Below, piece after piece: positions 1 to 13,089 of a stretch of DNA of 64,000 nucleotides. The notes beneath the pieces were generated by a model, which worked only from the letters and a program-made list of their open reading frames with translations, was not told the origin of the DNA and did not search any database. The DNA is from Sipunculus nudus (taxonomy: Eukaryota; Annelida; Sipuncula; Golfingiida; Sipunculidae), in the NCBI GenBank assembly GCA_026874595.1, contig CM049307.1, positions 38,540,862 through 38,604,861 of the forward strand. The letters run 5' to 3'. The position numbers and the translations under genes are program-made. How positions within the stretch are numbered: the first letter of the stretch is position 1; each line of letters begins with the position of its first letter.

Positions 1-1975
1 CGAGGGTCGTGTAAGGGCAACACAAAACATGCGCCGCCATGTTTTCAGGCACGCCTGACGAGTAAACATTGCTAATCTATGAAGAGTAGTGAGATAAGAA
101 CCTGGAGAGGTCTTTCAATCCGGTGATTAACGGCGCCAAATTAAATCCTCCGGCCAAGTCCGACTGACTGTTGCTGTGAAACGTCTGTTTCTATTACACG
201 GCTGAGAACTTACCAGACAGGTGTACAGGAATGCTGGTCGTAGCTGTGACAGCTGTATTAGCACTGGTTTCCCTTTAGGGTTAAATAACGTTAAAAATTC
301 TTTGAAAAGTATTCTCTTTGAAAAAATAAAATTCTCCAAACATTTGCGAAAATATTTAAATTTGTCACAACTCTACGGGCAATTTATAATGAGGCGTGAT
401 CCCACTTGCTCCTCTCGAACGAGGTTAAAATCAGTAATCGTAATGACTTAAAAAGCCGAATCTGATATGGACCATTAATTAACATCCACAACGACTGTGA
501 ACCCTCTTTAATCTGTTTGTTCTTTACATAACATTCCTAAAACAGGAATATATTTCATCGGAATTTTGTGGATAAGAAAACGACGGAATAAGGTAGAGTG
601 AGGTAAATTTCGGGACGGATGTGGGTGGTCATATCATTGTGTGGCCTACTCGCCATACAATTTCTCAAATGTTATATGTTGCTTTAACGTTACCACTGAG
701 ATTAAAGTGGCCATGGGAGAAGCATGCGCCCTCTTGATATCTCTAGTTTTAACAAAGAAAACTATACGCAAATTTCCAATTGGACGCATCCCATTTCCGA
801 AAAGCTTAGCTGAATACCCCTATATCCACCTTTCTAATACAATTTATGTAAATATATATGTTTAAATGACATTCTTTCAAAAGACTATCCACAGAATGTT
901 AAATGTATAGATACCCTAAACTACTGGTCGTACTGCCGGCCGATTAAAAGGTCGTTATGGTTACTATCCCAGTAATACGATAATGAGGAAGATAGTACGG
1001 GTCAAGATACTTTTTTTTCTAATTTCCGTTCGATCAATGCATAAATCACCAGATTTCTCCACCTTCAGGAATAAGATTGTAATGAGTTTGTGATTTTTTA
1101 TTAATTTGATAATATGTAGTATTACATAAGATTTTCTGATTTACCTCATTTGTTATATCACTGTACATTGTTTCTTTTTGTTTAATGATAAAAAATAACT
1201 GCTCTCACCAAAATTTTGTATTTTGTTCAGCAAACTCAAGGATTTTGTACCACAGGCACTGAACAACATGTTTACATTTGTTGCGATATTAAACGCTCGA
1301 GATAGACCTCTTACCGAAAACCGCACAAGCAAAGTCTGTTATAACTTATTTCTTATTTAGAGTTGGTGTCTACGTAAAAATGCCGTTAACTCCTTTAAAG
1401 CCATAACCTAAACTCTTGTAAGATTTCATACCTAGTCCTTCCATTTTGAAGTATGAAAAACTTAAAGATGTTCACACCTCAATTTTTCGATTTCAAGATA
1501 AATACAAAAATTTCATGAAGAAGAAACATGTTTAAAAAAGGGGTCTTAAGCATACGGACATGTATAAGCATAGGAAGGAGTTTCATATCAACATTCTGAA
1601 ATATTCAAAATACCTAAACCGGATTTGTTCCCTGATACTTTCCTCTGTAATGACCTGATGCACTCAAAATCACCTAAGATATGATATGCATGGTCCTTAA
1701 TAAGTATTACAACTCAAACATAAATAAATTCCATCATCATTACTTAAAATGCACCACTTATAATGCCACTGATCAAATCAGTTATATCAGGAAAACAATA
1801 CATGACACACCTAACTTTTGATAAATCCAATACTGTGATGCGGATGGCATGTTAATAAGTAATTTCCGTTTGAATATCAGTTTAGATAGTTTTTTAGAGG
1901 TTTGATTCTGATTATCGGTATAATCAAATCGAGTCCTATGTGACATTGAGAGACCACTTACTGGCTTTTTAGCTG
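1..1975. other. AT-rich spacer, no gene seen
   Basis: No supported coding region or RNA gene. The open frames here are under 80 codons, rich in rare combinations and without a recognisable domain. Base composition is AT-rich with short A and T runs. I see no strong tandem repeat. Confidence 0.6.
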
Positions 1976-2190
1976 AAATGTCATTTTAGCTATGGCGATG
2001 GGTTTTTGTCCGTCGTCTGTCTGTCAGTTCGTCTGCCTGCCCGTCAATTAACATAGCACAAATCGTAACCGTAAGACCCAGGAAGCTCAAACTGCAACTG
2101 CGAACAAATCCTGACAGGTCCTCTGTGGAACAGAAAAGTAGTTCAATGTGACCTATTTTCACCGACTCATGATCCAAAATCAGTTATTTC
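1976..2190 (+). repeat. Decayed dispersed repeat with GCGATGGG...CCGTC end
   Basis: The block starts with GCGATGGGTTTTTGTCCGTC followed by CTGTCTGTC-type pyrimidine words and then a GCACAAATCGTAACC segment. The same order of landmarks recurs at 29041 (GCGATGGGTCTTTTTTCGTC, then GGGCACAAATCATAAGG), so the two are diverged copies of one family. A further echo (GACACAAATCGTAGC) occurs near 2400. From general knowledge, GCGATGGG...GTCCGTCGTC strings are common at the ends of dispersed repeats in bivalve genomes. No coding capacity is seen. The boundaries are approximate. Confidence 0.45.
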
Positions 2191-5100
2191 CACATCTCAG
2201 AAGGTAAGACCCCTGCCAGTAAAAAATCATTTACAAAAGGCCAGCTTTCTCAGGAATGGGTGGGTGGATGATTAGAAAACTTGCTAATTAATCCTGAAGA
2301 ACGTTAATGCTACCGAAGACTGGTGGCGGCACCTGCAACATTTCTATTCTTTGGCATTTTACTTTAATTTTGGGAATGACTTTGGTTTACCCTTAAGCGG
2401 GACACAAATCGTAGCTGTTGGGCGGAGAGTTTAAGCTTCACATCTAGATATAATATATTTCAAAGGAGGTCCGAATAGCGATATCTGTGATAGCTTGAAA
2501 AGGCTCAAAAGTCTGCCATAAATTCCAACCATTTTACGTGAGAAATTCAAACTTTACCTGCAAACTTCTTGTGCCGAATGATATTTGAAAACCCCAGATT
2601 TAGTGACTGTAACGTAAATTGACGTCCTGTAGCCTGAAACAAAATATCATCAGCAAAGACGTCATGACCCATGGGCCAATAGTTTTTCTGTTTATGACAC
2701 CATATTATGTCGTCGGGATGGAGTACCCGTGTGTGCCCCGCTGAAGGGCTTTACATCAGGTGATATATGAAGTGACAACCAGAAGAATTCCCGACCCTCG
2801 GATAAATGAACGCAGTGGGCATAATATTTTGCTAAAACAATTGATGATATACAAAAAAATAAATTCTAAGACCAGAGACAAAGTGACCCCTGCAGTGTGT
2901 ATATTATTGCCACAAAATACAAAATAACCGTATTAAAGAAACTTCAATTCCAGTTCAGCATCCACCAGACACCTGGGTCGGTCGCACAGGGTATAGTTGA
3001 TGTGATTTTGTCTTCACCTAAGCTGGGACCAGGTGCAACAGCAGGAATTACATTACCGAACACAATAATATAAAAAACACGCTAATGATTAGTTTTATTT
3101 TGATTTATACCTTTACTGGCATGCCTTAAATATATGGTCCATACATTGATAATGATTACCCAGCTATATCATCATTGCTGAATCATGTAGGAGGGATCGT
3201 CATGATATCTCTAACTGTTTATAAAATATGCACTATGTCTTAATTTCCTTGGACAGATTACTTCGTAATGATACATAATGATATTTTCTCGAGGTATAAT
3301 TATAAGTTGCTAATCAGAATAGATTCCGGTCTTTTTGTGACAAAGTTTGTATGAATCAGTCAGCATTTCTAATTCCGCCAACTTCCCCTGGGGTAATATC
3401 AGACACCGAATATTATAGCAATATGAAAAAATGATCTTTTTACTTAGGTATTATTAAAAGGAAGGTACAATTTTGATACAATTCTCTTCCATATACCAGT
3501 TGCTGTCCATGTATTTTTGGTTGCTGAATTACTAAAGTAAACAATTAAACACTGAATAATTGGACGATTAACGTTAATAATTTGTTACCTTTCAATTATT
3601 TCTGTAAGAGTGATGAACGTGGAAAATTTCTTGTTGTGCGACTGAGATTTAACAGTGACGTTCCGTGAGAGGATATGTCAGTCTGTAACACTGGCCATAA
3701 TTGTTAATAAACACAAATTTAGTTGCTTTGATGGTGCAAAAATAAAGTTCCTCATTTGTATATTCAGTCATATTCCGGAAAGAATTTAGTTAGCTGTGTC
3801 TTATTAATGGAATATTATGTTCAAGCAGGCTTATTATTGGTTAGTTACATAAAGTTAATCGTAATTAACGGGAGTATCATCGTGCCTGGCGTTCTGGGTA
3901 CTCAATAACAGTAGACGATGATTATCTTCAGAAATCGACAGAAATATGTCGTACATTTAGGTAGGTAAGTTTAGCATAAAGAGTACCCAGTTCCACTAGG
4001 GTCATATACCCACGCTCAGCAGCAGCATGTCAATCAAATTTAACCTCTTTCGGTTAATATAGGGAGATAATGGGATTCAGCATTTTTTATTTTGTCATTT
4101 GAGCTTCCAAATATTTCCTTATAGACAGGCGTAGACAAATCTTATACGAAAGTGTATGAACAACCAAGCTTGTGTGTTTATTCTTGTAAATATATTTTAG
4201 AGCCGCTGTGACTGTTGCCCATGAACCTTCGTACACTGTTCGCTATAATGGATTAAATTATGTGAAGAATATATATTAAGGAAGCGACCACTAATTACAT
4301 GACACATATATCACTCGGTGTTCGATGTTTGTGTGGCGATGAGAAAATGTTAAGTTGCGATGTGTCTCCTTTGTGTCCTCGATGAGTAAGAAGAACCAAT
4401 CACTTCATCATCCAGGTCTATATTACAGGGTGAATATGGATAGCGGTGGTATGGAATAACTGAAAGGCTCGTGAAACTGATTATATTAGTCAGTAGATCC
4501 AACTTATCAAAGATAATTATTTCTAGATTAGTTGTAGATCCTGCTATAAAGTGAATACCCTCGTGTTTATAATACCTATGATGTATTAGACAGGCATATC
4601 CAGATCTTGTAAATGCCATTATATAATTATTTATATAATTCATACTTTGTTCTGGTCATATACTCTACGTATCACGTTTGAGGATTGAATGCGCATGGCG
4701 AAACAGTTAAAAAGGTTTGGTTCCCCTAAACACAGGCACGCCTGGCTGCTCCGGGCAAGGTTAAAAGTCAAACTCCCGTCCCGGGACACTGTATGAGTTC
4801 TGTTTAATTTTAAACTTGAATTCCCTGACGCAGGTTTATCTGGCCGCTAAGTACACAACTACAATCTGTCCTCCTGGAACAATTTCTGTTTATCTACAAT
4901 AGATACTTATAACCGTATTACAAACAGCCCACTATTTCACAGCTAAACATTAGAATACAAAGATACAAAGATCAGAATAACCGTGAGATAATCCATCTAC
5001 TAACAAAGTGAGTCCTTTATTGTTTTTATTTTGGTCCTAATATGATATATTCATTCTGCGCATGTTCTATTCGCCGTTGAATTAACAAATTAATTTATAT

Positions 5101-5590
5101 CCTTATGTAAGGTATTCACCAAGAAAGTACCAATATTATACTATTGCCGGGTTTCCATGAACAAAACGCATTTGATTACATGATCACTGTAGCGTGTTCT
5201 TAATTGGGAGTCCCTTCTTAATTCTTTAAATTTCAAATCTCTTACTTATCATTACCTTGGACGAAAGGACTAGGGTGTTCTCTTGTATGGTTACCTATTA
5301 TTTTTTTTTCAATAAAGAATATGAATTTCGTACAAATATCACCTCCATAAGCTTTGATAAACCACTGGAGAGTATATCGTTGGTGGGTGATGGATTGGTC
5401 TTAACTTCTCAGGAGTCCGCAAACATTATGTTGAAGAAACGAGATAACGAGTAAATCTGTATAAAACTCGAATCAGTCAAAAATTATTCTTCATATATAC
5501 ATGTATGTGATTTATCTGATTATTAAGCATTATGATCGATTTGGAAATAAGATTCTAGTGCACCTATTGACCTCATAAGTAGTTCTGGAG
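2191..5590. other. Spacer, no gene seen
   Basis: Mostly AT-rich unique sequence. The longest open frames (97 codons on the minus strand near 4.35-4.64 kb and 65 codons near 5.3 kb) have no recognisable motif and look like chance frames. A weak echo of the preceding repeat lies near 2400-2470. Confidence 0.55.
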
Positions 5591-5592
5591 AT

Positions 5593-5675
5593 CGGAAGTA
5601 GGTTAAAAAAAGGAGGGCGTTCAACGCGCATGCGCACCTTTAGATCCTGCGTAATATCTGTTGTCCAGGTATAAA
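5593..5675 (+). promoter_or_regulatory. ETS + NRF1 + TATA-like motif cluster
   Basis: An ETS core (CGGAAGT, 5593-5599) lies about 25 bp before a complete NRF1 palindrome (CGCGCATGCGCA, 5625-5636), and a TATAAA word follows at 5670-5675. ETS plus NRF1 is a frequent pairing in animal core promoters. No convincing first exon follows, so this is a motif observation and not a demonstrated promoter. Confidence 0.25.
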
Positions 5676-6529
5676 TGAAAGAAATGAAATAAGCATACAC
5701 CAAGTTAACCTCGTTTTATCGCGCAGTTTCTACAAGGATTAAGCTTGTCTAACCAAGGTATCCTTTTCCTAGTTTGATGGAGTGGACTTTCTATTGGGAA
5801 GATCAAAGCTGCAACCGGTGAATGAAAGAATGAAGAAATCAACCGTGACGAAAAACTAGATCCCAGGGCAATTAAATGTCAAAATTTACCTGCCTCAACC
5901 TGATTGCGTGTTTAACTACAACTGTTCAGTCGCCACCACACTTTAAACTGTACCTTTTTTTAAACAACTCAGTTTTGTGCAATTTATTCTCCTTAAATGA
6001 TAATGTATCACTGATGCACACCTATATTCCCTGAAATATATTTATATCTAATCAAGGGAGCGGTATATGAAAATGAATGTACACTTGTTTTATTACATTT
6101 CACCAAAGCACCGGGGCCAGTCAATAAAGTGAATCCTTTTTTGCTTACTATAACTCTATGAAAAAAAACATGTAACAGGTGGGGTCTTATAAAAATCCTT
6201 TGGTTTAGCAAGTGAAAAATACACTGATATATATCCAGTAATTAACGAAATAAAACTGCGGGGGGTTCGATGCTGACATGACAGTTTGGCATCATTCGTG
6301 TGCTTTATTGTACGTTTTTTGTATCAAAAGAGAAGTAAGATACCCATGATGCCAATAAGAACGTTTTCAATTCTTAAGAGTACAAACTCTAATGGGATTC
6401 GTTCCCAAAAGGCTTTAGACATGTTTATCAAAGAATATCCCGTTCAACTGTATGGAGGAAAGTTACCATTACATATTAGTGCACGATATAATAAATCATC
6501 GATTACATAAACATAACGAAACAAATTAA

Positions 6530-6582
6530 TTTTACAAAATGGCAACTCTAAATGTCAAATGTAGGGTTGCCATTTTGTAAAA
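6530..6582. other. 21-bp near-perfect inverted repeat (hairpin)
   Basis: The left arm (6530-6550, TTTTACAAAATGGCAACTCT plus A) and right arm (6562-6582) pair over 21 bp with one mismatch that would be a G-U pair in RNA, leaving an 11-nt loop. In this AT-rich context the mixed-sequence stem is unlikely to be trivial low complexity. It could be a tiny foldback/MITE remnant, a short structured RNA or chance. The stem is shorter and the loop smaller than usual for a microRNA precursor. Confidence 0.5.
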
Positions 6583-9543
6583 TATGAATGTTTTTAGTGT
6601 ATTTAGATATCTGATTAATGAGAGCGACGAGTTAAAGAAAAGAGTAATGTATTATTAGAAAAAAATCAGTGATCGCTCAAGTGAATTAGAAAGCAAGCAG
6701 TCTTCCTGCGACCATTGACCGTCCCTATAACAACAGAGTATGGCCTGTAGGTATGAGCATCATTCAGCCTAATCAGGTATTGAGATATACATAAAGCAAT
6801 ACCTGATACGTATTGACGACACACCATTTTTCTTTGTGTATCATTTCTGATATAAAAGCTCTGTGAATTAGTCTATCATTGTCATGGAAGCATCAAGAAT
6901 TGTACATACAGTCGTCATCCAGTCGATCATACGACTATACGTGATCCTGTTTATATTATAAGTCTTATTAGGCCAATAAAGGAAATAAAAAGCAGCTTAA
7001 GCTTTATCAGTAACTCCGAATATAGTTTAGATTGGCGTTGTATGCTTTGTGTCTATATTTGTGAGCTGTTTATGTGTTTCATCGATACCACGATACAGCA
7101 AGCAAGGCGTATCGGTTACCGTATCGATGTGGTGTATCGATATATTGGTATATTGATACAGCCCTAATGGTCCGTGTGGCAATTTAATAATAACGGGTAT
7201 ATATGTCTTTACAATGAGGTAATAGGACTTAACGTTTTACAGTGTTTCAGTTATTTAAACACGTGCGAATCATCTGAAGTTCGTCTTGCATCTCGACTCC
7301 TTTAATATTTGATTAAATGTCTCGAGTGACGTATGACGCTTTTGATGCTGATGACTAGTTTGAATAGGAATATCTAGAAAAAGCAACGATAATTGTTATG
7401 TTATAAGTTAAGTTTAGTTGCATAAAGGCGGTTGCGTGAGTATGCAACGTTAAGCTCAACTTCTGAAAAGACTACTCTCCAAAGAGAGTTTAAGGGGCCT
7501 ATGCGGATATAAGACATCTATTAACTAAAGATCGAACATAGGCCAGAAAATGACGACCCCAGAGCACACGTACTGTCCGTTCAACAATGACATCTAGTGG
7601 CAAGTCAGACGAACCAGCGTTTTGTAAAGTTCATTTTGCAGTTTTTTCCCAACTTCCGCATAAAGGCAACAACCACCTTAGACTACACGTTTTTATATTT
7701 GTCAACATTACCCTGTTTACCGTGTTTACAAACAGCTTACACAGAAACAACATCCGTAAAAGAGGCGTATAAGAACTTTTCCTAACAGGAATTACGTAAA
7801 ATCCATAAATATGTACAGAAACAACATAAATTCCCCAGAAAAAGGTCGGTCAGCTTTAACACATAGAAAAGCTACAAAAAGCTGAATCAATATAAGAAGT
7901 ATGGGAAACGGAATAACCTACAAGCTCTAAACGCAATATGGGACAATTATATTGGTAAATTGGCCGCCAATAGGTGGGTTCAGGTACAGACGTTATAACA
8001 TATTGATCTAGCTAAACTGACGAGTGCCTTCTCCACTTAAGGAGCAAGCTCCCCAACCTGTCGGAGGCTGCGGAGGGTTGCTAGGCTCGATGTTGAGAGG
8101 AAGAAAAGACTATATCGTGTAAACGAGAAAGCGACACCAAGTAGACAGCTCATTGTTATGGATTATTTGTGAATTTATACCCTGAAATACCGTGTTCCTT
8201 AACTGCAGCGTACCATTACGGTGCATGTTTACGGTATTATATATCAAAGTTTGTTTGAAACCGCACAAGGAATGTCCACTTAAAAGCAGTATTATATGCT
8301 GTTCTTGTTTACTTCCCGCTGGCACGAGTCTTCTGAAATCATAAAGATGGGGCTCTTGTCCCCTAATCTCTCGATTTAAGGTGCCCATCATTATTCCTGT
8401 GGTAATACCCTTGTCTTCATATTCACGCCCGGGCGGTGAAGTCTAATGTAAGCTCTTGAAATTATATTTGTGATAATAATGTGATGTTCGTACGGGGATT
8501 TCGGCGCGAGGTTATCATATCTATATATCGCCTTTAATATTTGAACCCTTGTATTCATGGAGCGTCTATTACCGTTATAAGTTGACCAGGGGCAGACAAC
8601 AGCGGGGGTAGCGTATCGCCAAATCATTACCGCAGCAAAATCAGATATCGGCATCCATTACTGGGTCGTAAATTGCGTGATGCAGCTCATCAACTAGCTT
8701 AAAATGCTGCCTGCCACGGACGATACATCAAGAGTTATACGTTACACGGGTCATCAAGTGCTTCCATGATTTTCGGCAAGGGGACTGTCATCCGAGGCAT
8801 GCCCGTACGTTTTATCTCTTTTTCATTATATCGTCATATCGCGGAATCTCCCGTCGTCGGCATATGATTTCACGTTACAGAACTAATCAATCTTGATTTT
8901 ACTCTACGTCGCCTTGAGCTATAATTACCTGATTATATGGGAGAGCACGTGAAAAATGACAAAATATTGCACCCGCTGGTTATCCTGGAACCTGACCTAT
9001 CTATCATATTAGATGGATGAACAAACTCCCCTGATCTTTTACTCCTGCAGCGTTGCCTGGTCCTAGCAGCAGAGACGATTACCGCCGGAGCTACAGGACG
9101 TTATTATGATCTCAAAACTATTAGTTTGTGCCAGTGTTCAGAGTGAATATCTTAAATAACTCGCGTTTGAAATGGCACACTACTTTTATTTCTAGTTTAA
9201 GGATGAATACATATCAACCTTTTTGTTTTTATATAAAAGCTTGATTATTTTTTCGAGATCTTATATATTACTTTATTTTGAAAGATAGACAATCACACTT
9301 CCTATATGCTGAAGCAATGTGACACACCTAACGTTTTATAAAGTCTAAACATTAAGTTCCCATTTCCCTTTATTTTTTTAAACTTTTATTTATGTTAAAC
9401 AAAACGTGTCTTGTAAAAAAAATTATTCTAAAATAATAAAATATATAAGATAAATTGTTATTTCAATATTTAAAAATAAGATTCTATATGTTTAACTTTG
9501 CAGTTTGGGCTAAGTTACCACATTGCAATGATCGAATTCCTGA
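6583..9543. other. Spacer, no gene seen; one CGATAC-rich patch
   Basis: Between about 7080 and 7165 there is a cluster of CGATAC / GTATCGAT words ending in ATACAGCCCTAA. It resembles a decayed DNA-transposon end but lacks a clear partner terminus. Near 8.1-8.65 kb composition is GC-richer, with two abutting minus-strand frames of 87 and 93 codons in different frames and no recognisable domain. The rest is AT-rich spacer. Confidence 0.45.
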
Positions 9544-9552
9544 AAATCTAAA

Positions 9553-9558
<6 letters not shown>
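9544..9558. repeat. Target-site duplication, left copy
   Basis: AAATCTAAATACTTT occurs here and again at 9993-10007, immediately flanking the SINE. The last three T bases overlap the element's poly-T tract, so the exact right edge is ambiguous by a few bases. Confidence 0.85.
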
Positions 9559-9596
<38 letters not shown>

Positions 9597-9992
9597 ATTT
9601 TTTTGTTGGAGGTAACCGCCTCCATTTTTTTTTAATGCTACCTTAACTAAGTATATGTACATCGATCTGCAGATTTCCATTCCGGTTTCGGACTACGTGA
9701 CAGGGCAGTATCACACGCTTCCTCTCATTTTATATCCTGGCGTTAACCAGGCCCGGTGACTACTGCACCTGCGGGCCCTGGGTTGGTAATCATACCACCG
9801 AGGACCCCCGAAAGGCGCACTCGTTTGTGAGTGAAACACGGCCGTTGGGCACGACCTTCCCATTAAGCCTGCAGAGCGCTCACCCTGGGTGGGGGCCGAC
9901 CGTGAAAAACCTCACCGTCTCGGCTGAGATTCGAACTCACGATCTCCCGGCTTTGAGTCCTGCGCTCTACCCCTGAGCCACAGAAGCCGGTC
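9559..9992 (-). mobile_element. Full-length tRNA-derived SINE
   Basis: On the minus strand the element starts at about 9992 with a tRNA-like head. The A box is TGGCTCAGGGGTAGAGC (plus positions 9964-9980) and the B box is GAGTTCGAATCTC (9926-9938), the two halves of a Pol III type-2 promoter. A central body of about 300 bp follows, then a short GGAGG...CCTCC palindrome (9608-9623) and a terminal A tail of about 37 bases, read as T at 9556-9592 on the plus strand. A 15-bp direct repeat flanks it exactly, which is the signature of LINE-mediated insertion. The long uninterrupted tail and intact duplication indicate a recent insertion. The shared central block in the second copy at 44.85 kb shows that this is a family. 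It may belong to a conserved-central-domain SINE superfamily described from bivalves, but I could not compare it. The body of the anticodon arm is too degenerate to assign a parent tRNA. Confidence 0.9.
9926..9988 (-). promoter_or_regulatory. Internal Pol III promoter of the SINE (A and B boxes)
   Basis: A box at 9964-9980 and B box at 9926-9938 (minus strand) have near-consensus sequence and normal spacing for a tRNA head. The head reads GGCTTCTGTGGCTCAGGGG at its 5' end. The T arm retains four of five pairs. It would drive transcription leftwards through the SINE body. Confidence 0.8.
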
Positions 9993-10007
9993 AAATCTAA
10001 ATACTTT
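9993..10007. repeat. Target-site duplication, right copy
   Basis: A second exact copy of AAATCTAAATACTTT, abutting the tRNA-like 5' end of the SINE. Confidence 0.85.
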
Positions 10008-10656
10008 GCGAGAAACCGATTAAAAATATTCAGAAAAATACACATAAAACTGGTTGTAGAAAAATCGGTAAAGCTATTGATAAAGAAGAAAATCACATGA
10101 AACCTGTGTGAGACTATTCAATAAAGAATGTATTAATATAAAACAAACATATGAAATTAAAACATTAAAAAAGTATGAGACAAAACTATATGACTTGTTA
10201 TATTGAAACATTCCACGCACAAACCTTATAATTTGTACAAATGAAATTCCAGAATTAAGGTAGGTTTATTGCGAATACAGCATCTTAGATCAAGTGTCAT
10301 ATGTGAATTGAACAGAGCTAACACTTTTACATATTTTAAACACTACACGTGTGAAGAATGAATTGAAATCAACAAGTGCTAATACACAGTGGACCCCCGC
10401 CATTATTAGCCCCGGTCGAGAGTTTTTAGGAATAAATGTTTTAACGACCAATCTTATTTGTCTCAGATATAGGTGGTCACTTTGGCGAAGTTGGCTAGAT
10501 GTTTTCAAACGAGCCAAATTGGCGTCGAAAATATGTGCTTTACGATATTGCAGTAACAATAAAGGTTATTAAGTAGCATTTTGATTCCTTAAATTTGAAA
10601 CTTATATGAGATCCGATGGGAAATCTAATTCCCCATTACAGTAACTGACACTAAGG

Positions 10657-10657
<1 letters not shown>
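10008..10657. other. Spacer, no gene seen
   Basis: AT-rich. Overlapping frames of 73 and 89 codons on opposite strands near 10.3-10.57 kb carry no recognised motif. Confidence 0.5.

Positions 10658-10693
<36 letters not shown>
10658..10693. repeat. (CA)n microsatellite
   Basis: A perfect CA/AC dinucleotide run of 36 bp. Confidence 0.95.
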
Positions 10694-10697
<4 letters not shown>

Positions 10698-13089
10698 AAG
10701 TTGGTCTACGGACTGTGAGGAAAGAATTTAGGAATTCGTGCACACTTTTGTCTGAGGACAAAAAGCTTATGTTGCGAATTTCAAAATTATGTGTCTTTTT
10801 TTGGTTGCGACACGATATGTGGAATTTAAGAAGCTTGTCAACAACAATAAAAGAAATCGCTGCTATTCTTGGTATGGTGGATAAAATCAACACAAAAAAT
10901 CCCATTTTTCAAACCTGTAAGATATTTGGTAAGAATCGACACATGCGCACAGATTAGCAGAATTAACGAGGACCTGGTCCTCTTTGGCAAGACAAAACAT
11001 ATGTCTGCAGAATTTGAGGGGCACATTTTTATACATACACAATTTTTGTGACTATCCCTCTATCACCTGTAAAGCATAAAAAAGGACACCTAGGGAGACC
11101 TTTCGTGTTTTATTTCTGCGCCATCACCATCAACATCAACGTACATCAGATGTACAAACAGTTGTCTGTCAGTTTAGGTCATCAAAAACCACTCTACAGC
11201 GTTGATGCTCCATATCAAACTTAATACCAGATGTCGATGAAAAAAATTATTTCAGCCAATGGCCTTGGCTACAGATCACAAAGACCGCGCTCAGACTGTT
11301 TTTAACAGCAAATGTGATGCCTGTCGCTCCATCTATAAAGAGTCTTATTTATTTATTGTTTCTGGCTGTGTACCCTTGCACGGACATGACCAGCAATCTC
11401 CATGGATACAAAACAATTTAGAGCCAGAGGAACTCAAGCTTGCGATGATTTTAGACTCATTTTTAACCTCAGTATTAGGGGGAAAGGTCAAACTGGTCGA
11501 TTTGTTTGGACGATATATCTATAGGACGGTAACCGTGTTCACTGAAGATTAGTATACTAATCACGTTGGTATCCAAATCGATATCTGATATATCCTTTTA
11601 AATGAGGGCTTTTCCTTTGGTATTAAATGTTCTGCTCTGGGATGACACCCAAACCGTTGTTAATTAAGGGAACCTTCCAGCCATTTATTACACAGGCAAC
11701 GCCCGGGTACTCAGCATAAAACTATTTTAATTTACTCGTAATCAATACTCAGAGACAAACAGGTGCCTGTGGCGGAGCTTAATATATCAGTCTATGTTCA
11801 AAGTGTACTTAAATCAATGGATTGCTGGAAAATAGAATTAGCCTCAACCCCCCGAATTTCATTGCGGCGAGGTAATCTATTTTTAATTTTTATCCTTTTC
11901 ATGCGTACCGATAGTTAAACTCTGATTACAAATGATAATCGATAGGTGTCTCATCAAAGTTTTATTTATTTAGAAAGTTTTCAATGCCCTTCGATTCAGC
12001 GTTAGCACATTCCGTTTGTTGACATTTGGCCGAGTTCCGGAGAGAGTAACTGAATTATGGACTAATTTCTTGGCTAAATACGAGAATAGCTCAAGACAAG
12101 TTAATCAATGTGAAGTGCTCTAGAGATAAACCCTGACAAGAAGGAAATCTTTTGAAAGAAAAAAACTTCCAGCACTAGGAACGTTTTGTCTCTTGGGAAA
12201 CTGGGTCGATAAAAGCTAGAAAGAAAACTAGCCACTTCATTTCTATCGGCAACCAGGAATTTATACCACCAACGCACTTCAACGAACCACGGGCGTCACT
12301 GTGTGTGTGTTTGCGTTAGTTTGCAATACACTTAAATCCTCTTACATTTCGCCCAGCACTGAAAAATTAAGTAAATGAGTACACGGTCAGAGTAAAAATC
12401 CGCGTTCAGCTTTACAGGTCCGTGCAAAAATACTTTCCCACTATCCATGGTTCTTTCATCCCCTGTTTTTGAGGTGTCGATATCAAACAGGTGCCCGGTG
12501 GCTAAATTTAAGCACATCAAAGCAGGTCGATTTAACTTCCATTATAAGTCAATAGCGCCGGCAGTGACGGATGCATGTCAATCGAAAGTAAATTCTGTCA
12601 AACTTTTAAAAGACCAAGCAAAAGTCTTAAACAGTCACTAACATTGCGGCTCCCGCAATGGTTAGTTGAGTAGCTGGCAAACGTCACTATTCCATATGAA
12701 AGCAGACTTATATAAACCTGTTTGGGAAGCTGGACGGCCTGGGTCTGGAAGGTGTTTATTGAATCATTTTTTAATAAAATGGCTTTCACCAAGAAAAACT
12801 GCACTTTTTGCTGGTTGCTATCGTCACATCATTTCATCACGGTGTGGTTATTTCTTATCTGTTTAGTTTATTAAATAACGTTGTTTTTCAGAATTTTGGC
12901 CCGGGACAAGTACGGATTTATGTCAAATGCATTTGGTTTCAGAACCATTTAATGCTGATACACGGGGATTTCCATTCAAAACATTACACTTTAGAATCGA
13001 ATGCGATGTCAAGAGCTCTTCCAGTAATTGGAAAACTAATGAAGCATGAAAACAAATGATTGTGAATTCTTTTCGGCTCAGGGGTTTCA
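10694..13089. other. Spacer, no gene seen
   Basis: No recognisable gene. A 97-codon plus-strand frame at 11259-11552 has a few cysteines but no family motif. A short GTGTGTGTG run is at about 12300. Confidence 0.5.

Noticed and set aside
7080-7165. CGATAC-rich patch as a hAT-type MITE
   Set aside because: Only one plausible terminus (ATACAGCCCTAA side) and no matching inverted end or 8-bp target duplication could be found.
10651-10905. Minus-strand frame rich in CVCVCV at one end
   Set aside because: The cysteine-valine run is the (CA)n microsatellite translated; the rest has no motif.
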